From Daucus carota subsp. sativus (taxonomy: Eukaryota; Streptophyta; Magnoliopsida; Apiales; Apiaceae): a stretch of 64,000 bases of DNA. The stretch's first letter is position 1. Every line of letters starts with the position of its first letter. The stretch covers positions 1,028,930 to 1,092,929 of the forward strand of contig NC_030389.2 in NCBI RefSeq assembly GCF_001625215.2. Reading direction: 5' to 3'. Of this stretch, positions 29,493 to 41,300 are shown piece after piece. Position numbers and translations under genes: made by a program. Below the pieces are notes generated by a model. It saw only the letters and a program-made list of their open reading frames with translations, had not been told where the DNA came from and did not search any database.

Positions 29493-32080
29493 GTAGAAAA
29501 ATTGATGGTTCACTGTTATAAATTTTCATTTTCCCAACATTCTTGAGGATTTCGCATACATTGTTGAGTTGCATATGTTAGTAGGCGGACAGTAAAATAT
29601 CTGAGAAATTTCTATGATAAGGCAGTTAGTATACGATGCAGGTGTGGAGCACAGGGCAACAGTGAACTCGGAAAAGGAAATATTTTCTATCCCATATTTC
29701 TTCCATTCTACTCAACCATGGTAGAGCCTGTCGAGAACTAACAGATGATGAAAACCCTGCCAAGTGTGCAAGGATGCAACTGGGTAAGTTCTTAACATAG
29801 CAAATATTTAGTAATTTCAAGAAACTAGATGTCGAGAACATCCAAAGGCATTAACATGGTAATGGTTGCAACCTAGTGAGTCGATCTTATATGCTTTTGC
29901 TCTCAAGTCCTCTGGCAAAATTGTGTAAACACAAAGTATAGCCACAATAAAACTAATGAATTACATTACAGATAAAAGATTATAATGTATAATTTATATT
30001 CAAGCTTTGAAACTTACTACAGCAGATATTGCAGAGAATCGCAAGTTTATCATGACACCGAATGGCATAATTAGTGTTGAGATTAACCATAACATATATT
30101 ATTTGGATTCGATTTCATATACTAATTTTGTAAGACACGTAATCCTACCTTTTTAAAGAAACTATTGTCTTGTGAAATGTAATCTGCACATGTTTTGGAT
30201 ATTAAAAAAAAAATCGATTGCTGTGAGTGGCCTCTGCTTGCTGTGATCTTCTGGGCCTGATTGTAATATAAACTCAGTTCTTTTATTTGTTATGTATAAC
30301 AGTAACGGTAACAGTCATATCACGTGACAAAAAAATGACAAATTTCATTAATATATCAGCAAAAAAAATAAAATGCAACTCAATCAACTTTGTGTCTTGT
30401 AAAATTGTCACATAGGCATGTGCAGGCCGGAATTTCGAAGAAATAAGGATCAAAACTGATTGTCATCACTAATTTTTGAAAGTGAGACGGGTTGTAGTTA
30501 GCCTTCTGATTCCGTCAAAGTGAGACGGGTTGTAGTTAGCCCTTCTTATTCTGTTAATGCACACTGTTTATAGTTACATAAACAATCTGCGGCGGAATAC
30601 CAATACATAAGCTGGGTGAATACATGGATGGTACTGGTGAGGAAGAAGAGTCCGAAAAGTCCTGCTCCATCACTATTACAAACAGCCTCCATGCATATCA
30701 TCAGAAACTCCATTGTAAACTTCACCATTTCCATGCACAACCTCCATTTCTCACATACCATCATCTCTACAATTCTATATATAAATCAGTGACCATCTTC
30801 ACTACAACAAAAGAAGCTATTACAACAAAAGAAGCTATTTTTGAAAGACCAAATCCGACCGACCCATTTTACCTTCTGGACATGATGGTCGGAAATTAAG
30901 AATTCTTTAACACTTTGCATCTCAAACTATGCATTAGCATGCACATATATACTATATGCACAGGGCTAAAATGGGCCTCTTGGCTTCTTAAAAGATAATT
31001 TTTGTTCAAACATGCCTTCTCTCTCAATTATTTCGAAGTAATAATACTGGAATCCTCACCTTCCATTGAGCAATTGATAATTTTAGCCCTGGAATGCAGT
31101 AGAACATTGATATATTAATAAATTGATGAAATAAACTCGATCTCAACATATTAATATATTCAATCTCGATTATCACACAAAACTAATGTTCATAGTTTAT
31201 CGGTTTCAAAATTATAAATTTATCGAGTTTCAGCAGGAATCTATTTGAACTGGTATAAAATTTTGCTTCCCGAAGCATAAATATTTGAAATTTGTGGATA
31301 GATTTATCATATGTGGACATTAATTTATGATCCTAAGAAAAGAAGATATATGAACATATTCGTTTATAAGTCCTCAATTATCCTTCTCATCAATCATCAT
31401 GTTCTGCATTTTGGAGTTGAGTTACATTTTTGTCACTTAGTATTGTATGGTACAAGGCTACAAGCATTCATCTACTCACATTCTTTTGTTTAGATCTGGA
31501 TTTGTATTTAAATTTCAAAATACTCAAATTCTTGCATTTGTTCTTGTCTTAAAGCTCAAAATGCTTAAAAGTTCACAAATGAAACTCCTTTTCGATTAAG
31601 AGAATATAGTACCTCACATAACTACTAATTTGAATTTTATTAATAATTTAACATATAAAATACCTACCACAATTCTTTGTTGACTTAAAACTACTAATAC
31701 AATTTTATTTATAAAATGTAAAAATTTTCAGTTATTTATTGAATTTTGTTTTTTCAATAATAAATATCTACCAAACATGAATGACACCTTCCACATAATA
31801 CCCTTTTGTCATAATTACCCATATCAACACTTTCTTTTGGTCCCCCTTCATAATCAAACAAGTTGTTCATGTTTCACAAAAAATCAATAATTAATTTTTG
31901 ATTTTTTTTTACACATGAGTGCTGAATAATTATATTTTCATACCTTTATACTTTGTTCAAGAAGAGCCTCGCTTTTTTTCTCTTATAATTCTTTTTTATT
32001 GCCAAGTAAGGAGAGCCTTTCTCCATTTCAAAATAACATGAAAGCGCCACTGCAATTTGAACCAACAGTCTCTCTAACAG
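29493..32080. other. Shared flank of the copy C unit, then kinesin upstream DNA
   Basis: Up to about 31,610 the DNA aligns with 4766-6600 of the copy A unit, except about 29,965-30,325, which has no counterpart there and was not recognised. From about 31,620 the sequence is unique and AT-rich and leads into the kinesin gene. No coding sequence is recognised. Confidence 0.45.
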
Positions 32081-32087
32081 ACAGCCT

Positions 32088-32096
32088 TATTTATAG
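32088..32096 (+). promoter_or_regulatory. Possible TATA box of the kinesin gene
   Basis: TTATTTATA lies about 210 bases before the start codon, followed by a pyrimidine-rich leader. This is the only TATA-like motif in a plausible position, but there is no direct support for a transcription start. Confidence 0.3.
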
Positions 32097-32305
32097 ACAC
32101 TGTGTGACTGTGTGCTTTCCTTGGTGCTGTCTGAACAATTTTCAAGAACCAAGAATTTGCTGAAGCTTCAAAATTCAAATTTCACTACAATTTTCCTCAG
32201 GTACAAGCTTAATTCAAGTTCTTTTTCATTAAAAATCCCAGTAATTTTACTACCCACTTCATTTTCTTGGCTAAAAATCTGATCTTTACATTGTTTTTCT
32301 CAAGA

Positions 32306-35300
32306 ATGTTGCGAAACCTTCGAAAAAGTTCCAATCTTGAGGAAAAAGAGAATACCCAAGTGAATATTAACATAATTGTAGATGAAGAAGTAGGTTTTAA
32401 GAGCACAAAAGTTTGTAAAACCCCTTTAAAGGCTAGCAAAAATAGAAATGTAGATGCAATGTTGCCACTAAAGACATCCGAAAAGCAAGGGGTTTTAGCA
32501 GAGAATTCATATGGGGTTGGTCAAAAGAATGTAGTTAGCTCAAATGTGTTTGAAATGGGGATTGATTCGATTCGATATAATAAGAATGGGAATGGGGGTT
32601 TTGCTAATGTGATCACTCCTATGCCAAGTAGAGCAAATGGGAAAGGTAGTTTAAGTAATTCGACACAATGCACACCTATTAAGAGTGTTATTAGGCCTCC
32701 AAACCCGAAACTTTGTTTAACTGGTGGTGGAACTGGAGCTGCATCTGTCGGTGGAGGTGCTAGGATGGCTAATTTTGAAGCATTGTCTAAAGGGGTTCCG
32801 ATTTCTAGTAGTTCATCGACTGTGGTTAACTCTATTGAAGTTCCGCAATTTGGTATTAAGGAAGATCCATCCTTCTGGATGGATCACAATGTGCAAGTAA
32901 GCTTGGGTCTATTGCATCACTAAGAAATGATTTTCTTCTCTGTTTTTTTGCCTGATTATAAAATAATGGGTGGTGGATTTTTCTTCTCAGGTACTGATAC
33001 GCGTTCGCCCCCTTAGTGGTGCAGAGAAAAGTATGTTTGGTTATAACAGGTGTCTGAAGCAAGAAAGTGCACAATGTATTACCTGGATTGGACAGCCCGA
33101 AAGTCGATTTACATTCGATCATATAGCCTGTGAAACCCTTGATCAGGTACGTGTTAATAGTTCTGCAATACAAGCTGCTAATGCTAATCAATTTAATTCT
33201 TGGAAGTTATTTATCTCATATATATTATTTCGGTGATGCATGACCTCTTTATTTTCTTCTTCATGATATTACTGAGTCAAGGTTAATATTTTAGTAATTT
33301 TGTATAGTTTTATCATAATTTTGTCTAAAATGATTGATATTTTGCAGGAAACGCTTTTTACTGCTATTGGCCTGCCAATGGTGGAGAATTGCCTTTCGGG
33401 ATATAACAGCTGTATTTTTGCTTATGGACAGGTATTGCTCTTAGGATCTAATCTAGTTTATACTTATAGTTATGTACAGAAATGAACATTATTTAGAACT
33501 ATGTAAGTAACATTATAAGCTGTGCGTATCACATGGAGAAATGATTCTGGATAGTTTATAAGTTACTTGTACACTCATCTATTACAGTTTCAAGAAGAAC
33601 AGCTCTTGAAACTTATGTGCAGAATACTATAATAATACTATATATATTTGAAATTTATGTGCAGAATTATCTATAATAATTAAATAATAATAATAAGATT
33701 TAGGTTCTATGGTGTCCGTATTCACCTATAATAATAATATATGTTACAGAGAATTGGAAGCAGTAATAAAAGTCTACATAAATCATTTCATTTCTGCTAA
33801 GGTCTGTATATGTCCAGTTATATCCGTGTAAACATTCTTGAGCTTTTGTTATTCGTTTTTATTTTCATTCATTTTGTCAAGTAAGAATAACTGTGTGACC
33901 AAGCAATATTGTTGATTAATTTTTCTTTTTCCTGCTTGATGCAGGTATTCGTTGCTTTCCTTAAATGTTCTAGGCATATGTAATAAGATTACAGTTTAAT
34001 AACATGTAGTTCCTACGATATTAATTAGCTAGTGCTTTCATAAAATTTGCAAGTTAGGCAAACTAATCTTTGTTAAAAACTTTATGATCTCTTTTTCTCC
34101 CTCTATTTTCTGTGTTCTATCTTTCATTTTCTCTTGTCTGAATGCACATGTATTCGTTTTGTTACGGATGATTGTGTAGACTGGAAGCGGTAAGACATAT
34201 ACAATGCTTGGTGACGTCAATAACCTAGGAGACAAGTCCAATCCTGATCGTGGAATGACATCACGTATATTTGAGTTTTTGTTTGCAAGAATACAAGCAG
34301 TAAGTTTCCTGGTGTCTTTGCCCGTGCTTCTAGTTAGCCTCTTATATGAAAGATAATTTATACTGTCAACTATTTCATTCATCTTTTTTGTTCGTCTCAT
34401 TACAGGAGAGAGAAAGCCGAAGGGATGAAAGATTGGTCTACAATTTGAAATGCTCCTTTTCAGAGATATACAATGAACAAATTACTGATCTTCTTGATCC
34501 TTCTTCCACTAATTTGCTAGTATGGACTCCTATATATTAATGCATTTGTTACGTAATTATATATAGTTTCTGGTCTCTTATTCTTATTTCTCTCCTTCAA
34601 AGCTCCGTGAGGATACAAGGACAGGTATATATGTTGAAAACCTCTCGGAATATGAAGTGCAAACTGTTGGTGACATTTTAAAGCTTCTTAGTCAGGCAGG
34701 TCTTTGATTCATAAGTCATCGTAGATTAGGTTTTTTTGATCCAAATGCACACAAACACATGAAATGTATGCAGGGTAATTTTAATTGCTTGTTGTTGCTT
34801 CTCACCACAGGGTTCGGCAAATAGAAAAGTAGCTGCAACAAACATGAATAGGGAAAGCAGCCGTTCACACAGTGTCTTTACATGTGTGATTGAGAGTAGG
34901 TGGGAAAATGATAGAGTATGATTTGTTTAGTGATTAAAAACAAATCATAATTAGAAATATTAGTAAGAGGAGTCTTTTGGCGGGAAATGCAGTTAGACAT
35001 GTGTATAAAAACAATGCTGTTGACTGTGAAATGTTATGTCATTTTGTTACAATCATATCTCTCTCTCTTATTTCTCTCTCCTTTCTAGTCTTCTCTCTAG
35101 TCTTCTCTGTTCTGAACTGATATTCTAGGGTTTCACTTAGCATATTCATGTACAATCACTCTATGATATAGCTTCCCTGCATCAATGGTATCAGAGCCAA
35201 TCTAGGTCATTTTATCTTCAATTCTGGCTCCAACAACTAGAAAGACTTATGCATCGACGGTGAGTATGGACGAACAGTTTAAAGCCTATTCCCGATCAAT

Positions 35301-38300
35301 TGACAATAAGATCGAGGAACAATCGCGAGCGATTGCGAAGAAATTAGAAGAAAATGATAAGAAATTTGAGGAGATGATGAAGCTTATGCGTGAATTGAGC
35401 GTTAATCGCTCCTTTGAAGGACCGAGAGATGACAATGTCCGATCCACACCTGAAGCCAGAACTGATTCATCTGGAGGTAATTTCGCTCCACGACCTTTAG
35501 GTTTTGTTCCTAAAGTAGAATTTCCTAAGTTTGATGGAACTGCTGCGAGAAATTGGGTTAAAAAATGTGTCAAATACTTTGCATTGTGTAAAATACCTGA
35601 AGAGCAGAAAGTTGATTTAGCATCCTTGTATATGAGTGATAAAGCTGAAGTGTGGGTAGCTAATTACCTTTCTCTGAAACGAGCTGTGAATTGGACTGAA
35701 TTTGTCATTGATTTGAGCGCTCGATTCAAGGATGAATCTGGCTTAAGTGTAGTAGAACAATTTAATAAACTACAGCAGACTGGCTCAATTGAGGACTATA
35801 TTGATGAGTTTGAGAATCTCAGATCTCTTATGGAGCAGTTTAATCATGTGTTACCTGATACATATTTGTTAGAAAGCTTCATTGGGGGACTTAAACCTGC
35901 TGTTAAACCATTTGTTAAAGCTTTTAAGCCTCAGACAGTTGCTGAGTCTATCACATATGCCAGACTGCAGGAGGAGTCTATTCAAGCCAATTCTAAGCTC
36001 TCTAAGTCTAGTTATTCTGGACCTAATTTGAAGACATCTTCTCCAGCTATTTTTAACTCCAATGTCAATAAACCTGCATTGTTACCAACACCACAAACAA
36101 AGCCTGTGAATACATTTGGAGCAAAGACTAACAATAAACCTTTTAGGTTTATCCCTGCTGAAGTCAGAGCAGATAGAATGGCTAAAGGTTTATGCTATTA
36201 TTGTGATGAGAAGTATGAGAAGGGGCACAAATGTCAGTTTAAGGAACCTCAACTATTCACAGTGGAAATTCCAGGGGAAATTTGTGCTGAAAATGATTGT
36301 GATATGGAATCTGAAAGAGATGATAATGACATTGCTGAACCTTGTATTTCTGTCAATGCTTTGGCTGGAAACCATTCCTTCTCAACCATGAGAGTAAAAG
36401 GTATGGTTACATCTCAAGCCCTGCATATACTCATAGATTCAGGAAGTACACATAACTTCTTGGATATTCACTTGGCAAAGAGTATGGGCTGTAAAATTGA
36501 TAAGATACAGGATCAACAAGTGACTGTAGCTGATGGAAACCACATTGTATGCCAGAATATGGTTAAGAATTTTTGTTGGAAATTGAATGGCCAGGAATTC
36601 TCTGCAGATGTGCTATTGATTGATTTAGGTAGTTGTGACATGGTGTTGGGGGTTCAATGGTTGAGCACTTTGGGGACAGTGAGATGGGACTTTAAAAATC
36701 TCATTATGGAGTTCTTGTTTGCTGGGAATTTGTTTAAATTGAGAGGAATTGCTCCACAGAAAATTAAAGTAGTGAAGGGCACTTGTTCTGCAAAATTGCT
36801 TAAAAATGCTGCTCAACTGTGCTTTCTACAAGTTAATGAGATTTCTTCCAAAGCTGGTGTAACCAATTCTGATGTTAAGAATGATGAAATTGCTGCTAAT
36901 CTTGCTGAAATTCAGTCTACATCAGTACCTCTTCAATCTGCTGATGAGGAGCTCCTCAAACTGAAGGAAAAGTATGCTGATATTTTCAGAGAGCCTAAGA
37001 GTTTACCACCTAACAGAGGGGTCTTTGATCATAGGATTCCATTGAAAGAGGGGGCCAATCCTGTAAATATCAGGCCATACAGATACCCCTTGAAGCAAAG
37101 GGATGTGATAGAACAGCTTGTTGAAGAGATGTTAGCAAGGGGAATTATCAAAAACAGTGCTAGTCCATTTGCATCTCCTGTTGTTTTGGTGGGAAAGAAA
37201 GATGGAACATGGAGGCTATGTGTAGATTATAGGGAATTGAATAAGAATACAGTCAAAGATAAATTCCCTATTCCTGTGGTAGATGAGCTAATTGATGAAT
37301 TGGCAGGGTCTACTGTGTTTAGTAAAATTGATCTAAGGGCTGGTTACCATCAGTTAAGAGTACATGAGGAGGATGTTTTTAAAACTGCTTTTAAAACTCA
37401 TAGTGGTCACTATGAGTTCTTAGTGATGCCATTTGGTTTAACAAATGCCCCAGCCTCATTTCAAGGATGGATGAATGCCATTTTTAAGCCCCTACTTAGG
37501 AGAAGTGTGTTGGTATTTTTTGATGACATCCTCATATATAGCAAGACAGTTGCAGAACATTGGCATCATTTGTCTCTAGTGTTTGAATTGATGAGGCAGA
37601 ATGAGCTATATGCCAAGGAAAGTAAATGCAGTTTTGTCATGGACAAAATAGAATACTTGGGGCATTTTATCTCTGGAGTGGGAGTTGAGACTGACCCTAG
37701 AAAGGTAGAATCAGTAGCTAAGTGGCCAATACCAAAATCTGTTAAAGATTTGAGGAGTTTTCTGGGATTGGCAGGATACTACAGGAAATTTATCAGGAAT
37801 TATGCTGGTATTAGCAAAGAGTTAACTGATTTGTTAAAAAAGGGAGTTTTTAAATGGAATGAAAAGGCTCAATCAGCATTTGAGACACTAAAAGCTGCTT
37901 TGGTTTCTGCTCCTGTTTTAGCATTACCAGATTTTTCAGAAGTATTTGTATTAGAGACTGATGCCTCTAAGGAAGGTATTGGGGCAGTTTTGATGCAAAA
38001 TAACCATCCATTGGCATTTCTGAGCAAATCTTTGGGTCCCAGATGGCAAAAGTTATCTGTTTATGAGAAGGAGCTACTAGCCATTGTAACTGCAGTACAA
38101 AAATGGGAGCAATACTTGAGTGGTGCTCATTTTGTCATCAAAAGTGATCAGAAGAGTTTGAAATGGCTATTACAGCAGAGAATTTCTACTCCTTTTCAGC
38201 ATTTCTGGCTTTCTAAGCTAATGGGGTTTGACTATGAGATTCAATATAAAGGAGGGGTGGATAACAAAGTTGCAGATGCCTTATCAAGAGTGCAAGGCTC

Positions 38301-41300
38301 TGAAATTTTGTGTTTGGCTATTTCAATTGTCAATTCTGATTTAGTCCAACAAATTCATAATAGTTACACTCTGGATTCATCTTTGTTTGAGGTTATACAA
38401 CAGCTGAAACAAGGAGGGGTGCATGACAAGTTTCAGTGGAGGCAAGATTTTTTAAGAAGAAAGGGCAAAATTGTAGTGGGACCTGATGCTTCTTTGAGAA
38501 AGAAAATATTGGACTGGCAACATCAGTCACCAGAAGGTGGGCATGCTGGAAGGGAAGTGACTTTACAGAGGGTTAAAAGTATCTTTTATTGGTCAGGAAT
38601 GACTCAAGAAGTAAGACAGTTGGTAAGGCATTGTGTAGTGTGTCAAGCATCAAAGTATGATACAAGTGCTTCTCCTGGTCTTTTACAACCTTTACCAGTT
38701 CCAACAGAGGTTTGGGTGGACATTTCTATGGATTTTATCACAGGTTTGCCTAGCTCTAATGGCAAAGAAGTGATTTTTGTGGTTGTGGATAGGCTAAGTA
38801 AATACTCTCATTTCATGCCACTGCCTCATTCTTTCAATGCTCCAATGGTGGCTCAATTATATTTGGATCAGGTGTTTAAACTGCATGGATGGCCTAGGTC
38901 CATTGTTAGTGATAGAGATCCAATATTTTTAAGTCAGTTTTGGAAGGCTTTATTCACATTACATGGAACTGATTTTCTGTTATCTTCTGCTTACCACCCC
39001 CAAACTGATGGTCAAACTGAGGTGGTTAACAGGTGTTTGGAAGCCTATCTGAGATGTATGTGTGCTGATTCTCCAAAAGAATGGTGTGCCTGGTTGCCTT
39101 TAGCTGAGTGGTGGTTTAACACTCACTACCATTCTGCTTTGCAAGCTACTCCTTATGAAGTGGTGTACAATCAACCTCCTCCACTGCATTTACCTTATTT
39201 ACCTGGGGAGTGTGCTGTGGCTGCAGTGGATAGGAGTATGCAAAAGAGGGAATTGATGATTGCTAAACTGAAAGAAAGTTTACTCAGAGCTCAGTGTAGG
39301 ATGAAACAATTGGCTGATAAACACAGATCAGATAGGGTCTTTCAGCTGGGAGATTGGGTCTGGTTGAAATTGCAGCCCTACAGGCAGTCATCAGTAAGGA
39401 TAAGAACTAATCAAAAGCTTGCTTCTAAATACTTTGGTCCATTTCAGATTATAGAATGTGTGGGGAAGGTTGCTTATAAACTTCAGTTGCCTGATGATGC
39501 CAAGATACATAATGTGTTTCATGTATCTCAGTTGAAAATGTTTGTGGGGGATTCTCCTGTTTCTGTGAGTTGTCCAGACTGGATTACTGTGTCTGCTAAA
39601 ACTGCAATGCTGAAACCTTATGCTATTCTGGATACTCGGATGGTTAAGGTCCACAATGCTCCTCAGATCCAATATCTGGTTCAATGGGAAGGACATTCTA
39701 TTCCTGAAGCTACTTGGGAAATTGCAGCAGAGTTTGTTATCAAGTTTCCTGAGTTTGCTGGGGAACATCAGACTTGAGGACAAGTCTGTTTAGAGGGAGG
39801 AGTTATGATAGAGTATGATTTGTTTAGTGATTAAAAACAAATCATAATTAGAAATATTAGTAAGAGGAGTCTTTTGGCGGGAAATGCAGTTAGACATGTG
39901 TATAAAAACAATGCTGTTGACTGTGAAATGTTATGTCATTTTGTTACAATCATATCTCTCTCTCTTATTTCTCTCTCCTTTCTAGTCTTCTCTCTAGTCT
40001 TCTCTGTTCTGAACTGATATTCTAGGGTTTCACTTAGCATATTCATGTACAATCACTCTATGATATAGCTTCCCTGCATCAGAAAAGGATTCTATGCCCT
40101 ATCTACGGTTTGCAAGGTTGAACCTTGTTGATCTTGCCGGTTCAGAAAGGTAACTTTTGCCAAATTTCTTACGTACTGTCCTTGTTCACTTACAATGGCT
40201 GGCTTAAACAATACAGTCCAAAACATTATCACTTTTAACATTAATGTCTAAAATTTCCTACAAAGTTGTGAAGTGTTAACACTTGTTGATGGACCACAAT
40301 TTTACACAATAAATGAGTTTGAGAATGGTGGTTGATGTATGAGTTAGTTTCAAGTTTTTGCAGGAGATGCCTAGGTAGGACTATTACTGGTTGCTTAGCA
40401 GTTAGCACGCTCACTAATGTTACTAGTACAATTACAGGCAGAAAACTTCTGGTGCTGAGGGAGACCGTCTCAAGGAAGCAGCTAATATAAACAAATCATT
40501 ATCTACACTGGGGTAAGTGGGTTAATGAATCACGTTCTCTCTTCGATTTTCTAGTTATGAAGTTTTTATTACAAGTACTTCTCAATTGATTTAAGATTAA
40601 CTGTTTCTATGCAGTCACGTCATTATGCTTCTTGGAGATGTAGTACATGCTAAGACAAAGCATGTTCCTTATAGAGATTCAAAACTGACATTTCTTCTTC
40701 AAGTGAGCTGACTAAGACTTCTTGTTCCTACATTTTTGGATTCTATGACGAATATATTTATAATATACCTTTAATGGATGCAGGATTCATTGGGCGGAAA
40801 CTCAAAGACAATGATTATTGCCAATGTCAGCCCCTCTATCTGGTTTGTCCCACTCGCTTGGCGGTTTTTAATTACTTTACTGTAATGCTAAACCTCTAAA
40901 GCTTTACAATCTTTTCTAGCTGTGCTGCTGAAACACTGAACACCTTAAAGTTTGCACAACGAGCAAAACTAATCCAAAATAACGTAAGCTTCTTTTCTCA
41001 TATGATTAAACTTGGTTTCACTAAAGGAGTCACCCATTTATCCATAATAATTTTCTCTGCTCTTTGTGATGAAGGCTGTAGTAAACGAAGATTCACCTGA
41101 AGCTGTAACTGCATTAAAATACCAGATTCACCTTCTAAAGGTAATTTGGTGTTTTAAATCCTTATCATGCATGAAACATGATCACAATTTCTTCAACTAA
41201 CGAGTAGTTTCGAAATAGGAGGAACTTCTTGTATTCAAAAAGCAAAATGTGGCTCGATCTCTTACATTTGGTTCAACATCCATTGGAGATACAAGGCAAG

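Larger units (their letters stand above)
34909..40081 (+). mobile_element. Full-length Ty3/gypsy chromovirus (Reina-like)
   Basis: This 5,173-base element has two 276-base LTRs (TG to CA), a GAAAA target duplication at 34,904-34,908 and 40,082-40,086, an initiator-Met tRNA primer-binding site, a polypurine tract and a single open polyprotein. No difference between the LTRs was found by eye, so insertion is very recent. Short size, short LTRs and a C-terminal chromodomain-like segment suggest the Reina clade of chromoviruses. It lies in the same direction as the kinesin gene, inside coding exon 7. Confidence 0.97.

Noticed and set aside
32267..32305. Kinesin start upstream of 32,306
   Set aside because: The upstream in-frame extension begins with TTG, not ATG. 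The first in-frame ATG is at 32,306.
35260..35265. Polyprotein start at the GTG six bases upstream
   Set aside because: A nuclear plant element is expected to start at ATG. The next in-frame ATG at 35,266 is used.
34890..40092. Splicing out the retrotransposon as an intron to rescue the kinesin
   Set aside because: The LTR/target junction does create CAG (acceptor-like) and GTGGGA upstream could serve as donor, but joining them shifts the frame and soon meets a stop, so this pair would not restore the motor.
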